From the NCBI GenBank assembly GCA_021781455.1, contig JAJXWV010000012.1, positions 1 to 38,794 on the forward strand: 38,794 nucleotides of DNA. Direction: 5' to 3'. Positions within the stretch are counted from its first letter, which is position 1. The number at the start of each line of letters is the position of its first letter. The stretch comes from Acidobacteriota bacterium. GTDB taxonomy: Bacteria > Acidobacteriota > Thermoanaerobaculia > Gp7-AA8. The position numbers and the translations under genes were made by a program. Below the pieces are notes generated by a model. It saw nothing but the letters and a program-made list of their open reading frames with translations. It was not told the DNA's origin and did not search any database. Positions 32,473 through 38,794 of this stretch are shown one piece after another.

Positions 32473-32555
32473 GCAGGGACGCGCAGCAGCGCGTCCGCAA
32501 CTCCGGTCGAGGGCGGGTGAACGGGAGCTGCGGACGCGCTGCTGCGCGTCCCTGC
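32473..32555. repeat. Palindromic element, family P1, copy 3
   Basis: Arms at 32473-32499 and 32529-32555 match those at 2056 and 14514, with outer bases GC instead of GT/AC kept complementary (GCAGGG.../...CCCTGC). It lies between prs and rplY, 21 bases after the prs stop. Confidence 0.85.
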
Positions 32556-32575
32556 AAGGCACCAGCCGCCGCCCG

Positions 32576-33520
32576 TCACATCTCGAACAGCGAACTGACC
32601 GAATCCTCGTTGTGAATCCGCTTGATCGCCTCGGCCAGGAGCTCGGCGATCGAAAGCGTCTTCAGTTTCGAGCACTCCAGTTCCTTGTCCGCGGTCGGCA
32701 TGCTGTTCGTGGCGATGACGCAGTCGAGCGTCGACTCGTTGATGCGCTGGATGGCCGGACCGGAAAGGACCGCATGCGTGCAGGACGCCTGGATGGACTT
32801 GGCTCCCTCTTTTGCCAGAGCTTCGGCCGAGTGGATGAGCGTGCCGGCGGTGTCGATGATGTCGTCGACGATGAAGACGTTGCGGCCTTCGACTTCGCCG
32901 ATGATGTGCATGACCTCGGTGCGGTTCGCAGCGACGCGCCGCTTGTCGATGATGGCCAGGGCCGCGCCGAGGCGCTTGGCGTAGGCGCGGGCGCGCTCGA
33001 CGCCGCCGGCGTCCGGCGAAACGATGGTCAGCTCCTGGAGGTCGAGGGTCTTCAGGTACTTCACGATCACCGGAGCGGCGAAGAGGTGATCGACGGGGAT
33101 GTTGAAGAAGCCCTGGATCTGCGAAGCGTGCAGGTCGAGGGTGAGGACGCGGTCGGCGCCGGCGGCCGTGATCAGGTCGGCCACGAGCTTGGAGGTGATG
33201 GGGACGCGCGGCTTGTCTTTGCGGTCCTGTCGTGCGTAGCCGTAGTACGGCAGCACGGCTGTGACGCGGCGGGCCGAGGAGCGCTTGAATGCGTCGAGCA
33301 TGATCAAGAGCTCCATCAAATTGTCGTTGGCCGGGGGGGAGGTGGGCTGGATGACGAAGACGTCCGCGCCACGGACGTTCTCGTCGATCTGCACGTAGTT
33401 CTCGCCGTCGGCGAAGCTGTACAGCGACACGCGCCCGGGCTCGATTCCGACGAGCGCACAGATCTCCTGAGTCAGGACAGGGTGAGAGCGGCCGGAGAAA
33501 ATCTTGAGAGGACCGTACAA
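32576..33520 (-). CDS. prs: Ribose-phosphate pyrophosphokinase
   Basis: 314-residue PRPP synthetase, making phosphoribosyl pyrophosphate from ribose 5-phosphate and ATP for nucleotide, His and Trp synthesis. Motifs: FADGENYVQI near residue 36, LPYYGYARQDRKDKPR (the flexible/ATP loop) near 89, DLHASQIQGFF near 128, and the PRPP loop VDDIIDTAGT near 217. The length is standard. The start used is a TTG at 33520 (MYGPLKIF), with a perfect TATAAT 10 nt upstream and no Shine-Dalgarno. Confidence 0.96.
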   Translation of the reverse strand: MYGPLKIFSGRSHPVLTQEICALVGIEPGRVSLYSFADGENYVQIDENVRGADVFVIQPTSPPANDNLMELLIMLDAFKRSSARRVTAVLPYYGYARQDRKDKPRVPITSKLVADLITAAGADRVLTLDLHASQIQGFFNIPVDHLFAAPVIVKYLKTLDLQELTIVSPDAGGVERARAYAKRLGAALAIIDKRRVAANRTEVMHIIGEVEGRNVFIVDDIIDTAGTLIHSAEALAKEGAKSIQASCTHAVLSGPAIQRINESTLDCVIATNSMPTADKELECSKLKTLSIAELLAEAIKRIHNEDSVSSLFEM

Positions 33521-33530
33521 GGCGGGCGTG

Positions 33531-33536
33531 ATTATA
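33531..33536 (-). promoter_or_regulatory. -10 element of prs
   Basis: TATAAT (consensus) on the minus strand, 10 nt before the TTG start of prs. The leader would be only about 3 nt. Confidence 0.6.
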
Positions 33537-33577
33537 CAAATGCGGGCGGCCGAGATGTAAATGGCGATTTCGGTGTG

Positions 33578-33599
33578 GGGCAGGCTTTCCAGCCTGCCC
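33578..33599. terminator. GGGCAGGCT hairpin upstream of prs, after the DUF481-like gene
   Basis: GGGCAGGCT, TTCC, AGCCTGCCC, a perfect 9-bp stem located 18 bases after the stop of the gene at 33617, in the direction of its transcription. It is identical to the hairpin at 232-253. Confidence 0.5.
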
Positions 33600-33616
33600 T
33601 CCCCGAACCAGTGACT

Positions 33617-34414
33617 CTAGAGCGTCAGCGTCAGCCCCACGCCGAACTGAGACTGGCTCGGCGGCGTGTTAGGCGGCAGAAGGCCCTCTCTCCAGTAGTT
33701 GTAGTAGATCGAGATCCCGACCTTCTTGGCCACCTGCGCGATCAGCATGGAAGAGAGCATCAGCGACTTGTTCTGCGTGACCTTCACATCGCGAAAGGTG
33801 ATCACGGACTCCACCAGCGACAGGTTGTGCGTCAGCTGCACCCAGCTGTTCTGATAAATGCCGACAGCGCGGATGGTCGACGGCGCATTCGGAACCCGGC
33901 TCTCCTGATGCCCGATGCCTACACCGGGGGTGATCGTGAACAAGGCCCGCGGCGTCCGCACGAGCTGGAATGCCACCCCTGACGTGAGGAGCTCACGGCT
34001 GTCCAGAAGCTGCGTCGAGTCGTGCTGCACCATGGCCACGGTGACGGACGAGATGCGCGGCTTCACCGGTTGGGTGAAGGTCAGGCTGGCCAGACCGGTT
34101 TCCTGGAGCGTGTAGCGGGTGCCCGTATTTCTGTCCCTCAGGTCGGAGTGCATCGAGCTCAGATCAAGCCGAAAGACCTGCAGGCGTTTGTTCATGTAGG
34201 CGAAGCTGCCGCTTCCCATGTATCCACGCGTCTCGGTGCGGCCGTTCTGTACCTCACCGCCGAAGGTGAGGGATCCGACGATCTTTCCCGGCTGCTGCGG
34301 AGTTGCGGGGGGCACCGGCTGGGCGCCGACGGTTCCGGCCAACTGGGCGAACGCGGCGGCGGACCAGAAGACGGCTGCCAGGGCGACAGCCCACCTGCGC
34401 TGATTGTCGAGCAT
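33617..34414 (-). CDS. DUF481-like outer membrane barrel protein
   Basis: 265-residue protein with a signal peptide (to about residue 24, AAAFAQ) and a Pro/Gln-rich spacer. A series of alternating polar/hydrophobic beta strands follows from GSLTFGGEVQNGRTETRGYMGSG to the C-terminal FGVGLTLTL. The G-x-x-x-x-x-GRTET opening resembles DUF481/YdiY-type barrels. Role unknown, probably an outer membrane protein. TAAACT (34427-34422) lies 7 nt before the ATG. It is divergent from the ABC1 kinase gene with a 38-bp gap. Confidence 0.72.
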   Translation of the reverse strand: MLDNQRRWAVALAAVFWSAAAFAQLAGTVGAQPVPPATPQQPGKIVGSLTFGGEVQNGRTETRGYMGSGSFAYMNKRLQVFRLDLSSMHSDLRDRNTGTRYTLQETGLASLTFTQPVKPRISSVTVAMVQHDSTQLLDSRELLTSGVAFQLVRTPRALFTITPGVGIGHQESRVPNAPSTIRAVGIYQNSWVQLTHNLSLVESVITFRDVKVTQNKSLMLSSMLIAQVAKKVGISIYYNYWREGLLPPNTPPSQSQFGVGLTLTL

Positions 34415-34452
34415 GCTCAGCAGTTTACCTCACGACAAGGTACACTTGGAGC
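34415..34452. promoter_or_regulatory. Divergent -10 hexamers between the barrel gene and the ABC1 kinase gene
   Basis: TAAACT on the minus strand (34427-34422) is 7 nt from the ATG at 34414, and TACACT on the plus strand (34441-34446) is 6 nt from the ATG at 34453. The plus side has a GGAG only 2 nt before the ATG, too close to serve as a ribosome site. Confidence 0.45.
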
Positions 34453-36279
34453 ATGCGTCTCGCGAAGCGGCCCAAGCTTCTCGATCGGGAGCTGATCCCG
34501 ACCTCACTGATGGCCGGACCGCACCACCCGGTCGAGATCGCCGAGGCGCGTGGCGAGGGTGAAAACCGGAAGCTGGAGGTCGCCAAAGCGTTCCTGGCGA
34601 TGTGGGGGCGGATCACGGCTGCCGGAAAGAGCGCCTCCTCGGCCGAGAAGGGACGGATCGTCCGCAGCACCTTCGACTCGCTGGGCGGCGCCTTCATCAA
34701 GGTGGGACAGCTGCTCGCCCTGAGGCGCGACCTGTTCGCTCCCGAATTCTGTGCCGAGCTGGCCGACCTGCATGATCGCGCCACCGCCTTTCCTCCCGAG
34801 GACTCGAGACGGATCATCGAAAAGACCTATGGCCGGCGGCTCGAGGAAATCTTCTCCGAATTCGATCCGGTGCCGGTGGCGGCTGCCTCGATCGGGCAGG
34901 TCCACATTGCGCGTTTGCGGCAGGGCGGCTACCGCGTCGCCGTCAAGGTGCAGAGACCCGACGCCCCTTCGAACTTCGCGCGCGATCTCCGTCTGCTCCA
35001 GAACATCCTCACGCCGCTGCGCCACGTGACGGCGTTCCAGCACATGAACTGGGAGGACGCGATCTGGGAGCTCCACGACATCGTCAACGAGGAGCTCGAC
35101 TACCGTTACGAAGCGGCTGCTCTCCGCAGTTTTCGAAGAAAGCTCAGCAAACATCCCCGGGTCTACGTGCCGAAGGTCTTCGAGGAGTGGTGTACGCCGG
35201 TCGTGCTCGTTCTCGAATACATCGAGGGCGTCTTCATGACCGACCTTCTCCACGCCATGGAGCGCGACCCGGTGCAGGTGGCGCGCTGGCAGCGAGAGAA
35301 CGACGTCGATCTCGATCACGTCGGCCGCACGCTTCTGCACTCACTCTACAGACAGATGTTCGAGGATCATCTCTTTCACGGTGATCTCCATCCCGGAAAC
35401 ATCATCCTCCTGCGCAAGAGCTGGATCTGCCTGATCGACTTCGGAACGATCGGCCGGCTCGATGTCGACTTCGTCGATTCCTTCCACGGCTACATGACGG
35501 CCGTGGCCACGCGCGATTTCACCGGGGCTGTGAGGAGCATGCTCTCGACGACCGAAAACCTTCCGGACAGCGGCGTCCAGTCGCTGGAGGCGGACCTTCT
35601 CGAAGCGTTCCGCATCTGGCACCGCAAGACGCTCGTGCGCGAGCTGCCGCACCGAATGAAGTCCGTGCAGGCCCTGAGCGACGAGCTCTATCCGGTGGTC
35701 AAGAAGTACCACCTCAACATGAACTGGTCGTTCCTGCGCATGAACCGCGCCTTTGGGACGCTCGACGTGGCCATTCAGAGACTGCTGCCGAACATCGATC
35801 ATCCGCAGGAGATGAAGAGGTATCAGCGGAAGGCGCGCCAGAGGGCAGTGCGGAAAGCGAGGGACGTCAAATCGTCGACGCTGAGATTCCTCGGCGACGG
35901 CATGATCATCCAGCAGCAGGAAGCAGCCCTTCGCGCAGCCGCATCGGCCGCCGATTCGAAAAAGATGGACCAGTTGACGTCCCTGACCTACCGGCAGCCA
36001 CTGACGAAGATGGAGTACCTGATCCACGTCCTGATGCGCCTGGTGCAGGCTGTGGTGACACTCGCTGGTCTGGCACTCCTGCTGGCCTGGATGAGCGACA
36101 ACCCGCGCTTCGGCGGCAAGGGATTCCTCAATCTGAGCGGAACCAGCATCGACGACTATCTGCGGCATCTGCCGCCGTTCGAATGGTGGGAAGGCCTGAT
36201 CGTCCTGGTCATCCTCGCCAACGCGTTCATGATCGCGCGAGGAGTCATCAAGCGAATCGACGAGGGCGTGACACAGTGA
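34453..36279 (+). CDS. ABC1/AarF/UbiB family kinase-like protein
   Basis: 608-residue atypical kinase. The family KxGQ motif is at residues 83-86 (FIKVGQLLALRRD), then AAASIGQVHIARL with the Ala-rich loop, EELDYRYEAAA, HGDLHPGNI at 309-317 and LIDFGTIG at 327-334. Two membrane helices close the protein (about 560-580 and 590-605). UbiB-type proteins support ubiquinone or other isoprenoid lipid synthesis. The ATG at 34453 is chosen because the frame upstream to 34303 is Arg-rich noise read across the opposite gene. pfaD starts 6 bases after the stop, so this is the first gene of a three-gene operon. Confidence 0.9.
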   Translation: MRLAKRPKLLDRELIPTSLMAGPHHPVEIAEARGEGENRKLEVAKAFLAMWGRITAAGKSASSAEKGRIVRSTFDSLGGAFIKVGQLLALRRDLFAPEFCAELADLHDRATAFPPEDSRRIIEKTYGRRLEEIFSEFDPVPVAAASIGQVHIARLRQGGYRVAVKVQRPDAPSNFARDLRLLQNILTPLRHVTAFQHMNWEDAIWELHDIVNEELDYRYEAAALRSFRRKLSKHPRVYVPKVFEEWCTPVVLVLEYIEGVFMTDLLHAMERDPVQVARWQRENDVDLDHVGRTLLHSLYRQMFEDHLFHGDLHPGNIILLRKSWICLIDFGTIGRLDVDFVDSFHGYMTAVATRDFTGAVRSMLSTTENLPDSGVQSLEADLLEAFRIWHRKTLVRELPHRMKSVQALSDELYPVVKKYHLNMNWSFLRMNRAFGTLDVAIQRLLPNIDHPQEMKRYQRKARQRAVRKARDVKSSTLRFLGDGMIIQQQEAALRAAASAADSKKMDQLTSLTYRQPLTKMEYLIHVLMRLVQAVVTLAGLALLLAWMSDNPRFGGKGFLNLSGTSIDDYLRHLPPFEWWEGLIVLVILANAFMIARGVIKRIDEGVTQ

Positions 36280-36285
36280 GGAGCC

Positions 36286-37668
36286 ATGGCCGGCCCGACT
36301 GAAGATACGACACTCTCGATTGCCGCCGAGGCACTCGGCAGCGCCGCTTTTCGCCGCGACTACGGCGTGCGCCTCGCGTACACGGCGGGCTCGATGTACC
36401 AGGGCATCGCTTCCGAGTCGATGGTGCTGGCCCTCGCCAATGCGGGACTGCTCGGCTTTTTCGGCAGCGGCGGACTGAGTTTCGAGTCGGTCGAAGAGGC
36501 CATCGCCACGATCCAGGGAGGTCTCCCGGGGACGGCCAGCTACGGCATGAACCTGTTGTCGGAAGGCCGCCCGGACGCGGAACGGCGGCTCATCGACCTC
36601 TATCTCGAGCGCGGCGTGCGCAACGTCGAGGCCTCTGCATTCCTCCGCATCACCGCACCGCTGGTGCTGTTCCGTCTGCGCGGGCTCCGCCGCAATGCTG
36701 AGGGCGACGTCATCGCGCGGCAGCGGGTCATCGCCAAGGCTTCGCGGCGCGAGGTGGCCGAGGCGTTCATGAGCCCTCCCCCGCTGGCCATCGCACGCTC
36801 ACTGCACGAAGCCGGCGACATCACCGCGGAGGAGCTCGAGCTCTCCCAGCAGATCCCGCTGGCCCAGGACGTCTGCGTCGAAGCCGACTCCGGCGGCCAC
36901 ACCGACCAGGGCGTGGCGTTCACACTCGTTCCCACGATCGTCGCTCTTCGGAACGAGATCATGCAGCGCCACCGCTATCGCTCGCTCATCCGCGTCGGAG
37001 CAGCCGGAGGAATCGGCACTCCTGAGGCAGTGGCCGCCGCGTTCATCCTCGGGGCCGATTTCGTCACCACCGGATCGGTGAATCAGTGCACTGTGGAAGC
37101 CGGCACCAGCGACGCCGTCAAGGATCTCCTGCAGGGCATGGACATCCACGACACCGCCTACGCACCGGCGGGCGACCTTTTCGAGATGGGCTCGCGCGTG
37201 CAGGTGCTGAAGAAGGGTCTGCTCTTCCCCGCGCGCGCCAACCGTCTGTTCGACCTTTATCGCCAGTACGATTCGCTCGAGGCCCTGCCGGCCGGAACGC
37301 GCGAAACTCTGGAGAAGTACTTCCGCCGCACGCTCGACGAAGTGTGGGAAGAGACGCGCGCCTTCTATGCGCGCTACAGGCCCGAGGAGCTCGAGCGCGC
37401 GGAACGAACGCCCAAGGCGCGCATGGCCCTCGTCTTTCGCTGGTACTTCGTGCAGACCAACCGCCTGGCCCGAAGCGGCGGCCCACAGCCGAACGTCGAC
37501 TACCAGATTCACTGCGGGCCGGCTCTCGGCGCGTTCAATCGCTGGGTCAGGGGCACGAACCTGGAGAACTGGCGAAGCCGTCACGTGGCCGTGATCGCCG
37601 ATCGCCTGATGAGCGGCGCGGCCCAGGTTCTGAGCCTCCGCCTGGCCGCCCTCACTCGCAATGCCTGA
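36286..37668 (+). CDS. pfaD: PfaD-type trans-acting enoylreductase
   Basis: 460-residue FMN-dependent TIM-barrel protein of the PfaD/2-nitropropane dioxygenase-like group, which acts in trans as enoyl reductase for polyunsaturated fatty acid or trans-AT polyketide synthases. Family stretches are GLLGFFGSGGLSFESVEEAI, YGMNLL near residue 86, DVCVEADSGGHTD near 197 and VGAAGGIGTPEAVAAAFILGADFV near 238. The C-terminal part NYQIHCGP-like (VDYQIHCGPALGAFN) is typical. Start ATG has GAGGAGCC upstream. The reading frame overlaps the next gene by 8 bases. Confidence 0.9.
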   Translation: MAGPTEDTTLSIAAEALGSAAFRRDYGVRLAYTAGSMYQGIASESMVLALANAGLLGFFGSGGLSFESVEEAIATIQGGLPGTASYGMNLLSEGRPDAERRLIDLYLERGVRNVEASAFLRITAPLVLFRLRGLRRNAEGDVIARQRVIAKASRREVAEAFMSPPPLAIARSLHEAGDITAEELELSQQIPLAQDVCVEADSGGHTDQGVAFTLVPTIVALRNEIMQRHRYRSLIRVGAAGGIGTPEAVAAAFILGADFVTTGSVNQCTVEAGTSDAVKDLLQGMDIHDTAYAPAGDLFEMGSRVQVLKKGLLFPARANRLFDLYRQYDSLEALPAGTRETLEKYFRRTLDEVWEETRAFYARYRPEELERAERTPKARMALVFRWYFVQTNRLARSGGPQPNVDYQIHCGPALGAFNRWVRGTNLENWRSRHVAVIADRLMSGAAQVLSLRLAALTRNA

Positions 37669-38635
37669 GATCGTCTTCCTCTTCGGCGGCCAGGGCTCGC
37701 AATTCCGTCGCATGGGCGAGGACCTTCTCGGGGACGACACGTTCCGCTGGTGGATGGAGCACGGCGACGGCATCGTCCGCGAAGCCACCGGCCGCTCGAT
37801 GCTCGACGATCTCTACGGTCCAGGCCGCAGGATCAGCGACTCCTTCGACGACCTCGAGCGCACTCATCCCGCGATCTTTGCCTACGAGTACGCCGCTGCG
37901 CGCCTGCTCATCGATGCGGGCATCCGCCCGACCACCGTCCTCGGCGTGAGCCTGGGCGAAGCCGTGGGCTGTGCAGTGGCCGGCGTCGTGCCGTTCGAGA
38001 GCGCTCTTCGCTCGCTGCTTCGTCAGGCGCGCGCGTTTGCTTCGGGCTGCCGCGCCGGCGGAATGATTGCCATCCTCGACGATCCACGCACCTATTCGCG
38101 AACGGAAGTGCTAAGCAGCCGAAGCGAAATGGCGGGCGTTCTCGGGCCCTCACACTTCGTGGTGGCTGCGCCCGATCCGGAGTTGAGTGAGGTCGAGGCG
38201 CACCTCCGCGCAGCAGGCGTTCTCTACAGCGTGCTGCCGCTCCGCCAGCCATTTCACTCGCGTTGGGTCGACCCACCACCGTCCGACGCTGTGTCTGCAT
38301 TCGACGGTCTGGCATTTGCGGCGCCGCAGCTGCGGATCATCTCCGCGAGAACCGCAGCAGAAGTCCCGCAACCGACCCCGGAACATCTCCTGCGCGCCGC
38401 CATCGAGCCGATGAACTTCAGGAGCGCCGTGCTGTCGCTGGAGAAGGACGGTCCCCGCGTTTACGTCGATCTAACACCCGGAGGAACGCTGGCCAACCTG
38501 GTGAACGCGAATCTTGCGGGCTCGAGCTCCCGCGTTTACGCCGTCAGCTCACCCTTCGGCCGTGAGAAGCAGGCCGTCAGCCGCATCATCGCCGACCTCG
38601 CCAATGACAGCGGTTACGCGTACGGCCGGCGTTAG
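37661..38635 (+). CDS. Discrete acyltransferase (trans-AT, FabD-like)
   Basis: 324-residue malonyl/acyl-CoA:ACP transacylase-like protein. FGGQGSQ is at residues 8-14, the nucleophile Ser97 in GVSLGEA and the catalytic His199 in PFHSRW. It is shorter than the PKS-embedded AT and close to stand-alone trans-AT enzymes. Next to pfaD this points to a trans-AT polyketide or PUFA synthase; the synthase itself is not in the window. The start overlaps the pfaD end (ATGCCTGA), giving translational coupling. Hydrolase (proof-reading) activity is an alternative for such discrete ATs. Confidence 0.88.
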   Translation: MPEIVFLFGGQGSQFRRMGEDLLGDDTFRWWMEHGDGIVREATGRSMLDDLYGPGRRISDSFDDLERTHPAIFAYEYAAARLLIDAGIRPTTVLGVSLGEAVGCAVAGVVPFESALRSLLRQARAFASGCRAGGMIAILDDPRTYSRTEVLSSRSEMAGVLGPSHFVVAAPDPELSEVEAHLRAAGVLYSVLPLRQPFHSRWVDPPPSDAVSAFDGLAFAAPQLRIISARTAAEVPQPTPEHLLRAAIEPMNFRSAVLSLEKDGPRVYVDLTPGGTLANLVNANLAGSSSRVYAVSSPFGREKQAVSRIIADLANDSGYAYGRR

Positions 38636-38639
38636 GACC

Positions 38640-38677
38640 GATCTAACCACAGAGGCACAGAGAGCACAGAGCAGCAC
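38640..38677. repeat. CACAGAGGCACAGAGAGCACAGAG repeat
   Basis: Three to four units of (GG/AG)CACAGAG in tandem follow the acyltransferase stop. This low-complexity type is different from the palindromes but similar in style to the CAGACGACAGAC array in dnaE2. Confidence 0.6.
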
Positions 38678-38747
38678 GTGTGAGCCTGACCTTGTCATCC
38701 CAATGGCCTTAAGTTAAGCGACACTATGGCCGAAGTGGGAGGGTGTG

Positions 38748-38794
38748 ATGGGCGGCCAGAGGAAAGAACGAGACCTGGAAGGGTTGGGTGTGTT
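38748..38794 (+). CDS. Possible start of a further gene at the window edge
   Basis: ATG at 38748 follows GGGAGGG with 5-nt spacing and opens a frame that begins MGGQRKERDLEGLG and runs off the right edge. It is too short to identify. The preceding TTAAGTTAAGCGACACTATG is AT-richer than its surroundings and could be the end of an insertion sequence, in which case this would be its transposase. Confidence 0.25.
   Translation, partial: MGGQRKERDLEGLGV

Noticed and set aside
34303-34452. N-terminal extension of the ABC1 kinase frame
   Set aside because: The 50 extra residues are Arg/Thr/Pro-rich and lie opposite the barrel gene's signal peptide; ATG 34453 fits the family and the -10 hexamer.

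Overview
The window is a GC-rich bacterial chromosome segment with dense, housekeeping-type gene content. The best guess for the source is an Acidobacteriota-like soil or sediment bacterium. This rests on the mix of genes (zwf-opcA-pgl, a TPR-AIM24 fusion, zapA-6S-rny-ymdB, imuA-imuB-dnaE2, a pfaD/acyltransferase pair), the GC bias and the very many short palindromic repeats between genes. It is an inference; no rRNA gene is present.

Layout, left to right. (1) 1-4000: the end of a secreted-type protein and two convergent ABC-F ATPases, the second Uup-like. (2) 4064-7358: a tightly coupled minus-strand operon zwf-opcA-pgl (oxidative pentose phosphate entry) with GTGA and ATGA overlaps. (3) 7525-15578: fadI, a molybdopterin oxidoreductase, a CPBP membrane protease, a TPR-AIM24 protein, a lytic transglycosylase, a frameshifted MazG-like gene, a cNMP-domain protein and a stand-alone AraC-type HTH. 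(4) 15625-19365: a glycosyltransferase-like protein, the ymdB phosphoesterase, RNase Y, a 6S RNA candidate and zapA. (5) 19638-27123: the mutagenesis cassette imuA-imuB-dnaE2, interrupted by a REP-associated/IS200-type transposase with flanking hairpin arrays. (6) 27249-33520: an AI-2E family exporter, a glutaredoxin-pterin dehydratase fusion, an SDR, a TlpA-like thioredoxin, an AhpD-like gene with an in-frame UGA, rplY and prs. (7) 33617-38635: a DUF481-like barrel protein, then an ABC1/UbiB kinase, PfaD enoylreductase and trans-acyltransferase in one operon that probably belongs to a polyketide or polyunsaturated fatty acid system beyond the right edge.

The strongest novelty signals are these. 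First, an AhpD-like peroxidase gene has a UGA exactly at the second cysteine of its CxxC motif, followed by a hairpin with bacterial SECIS geometry, so it is probably a selenoprotein. Second, several families of palindromic repeats have entered coding sequence in frame in imuA, imuB and dnaE2 (six segments), while other copies sit exactly at gene ends and supply stop codons or -10 hexamers. Third, many genes lack a Shine-Dalgarno but carry a TAnnnT hexamer 5-10 nt before the start codon, which suggests widespread leaderless transcription. Fourth, a 6S RNA fold lies between zapA and rny.
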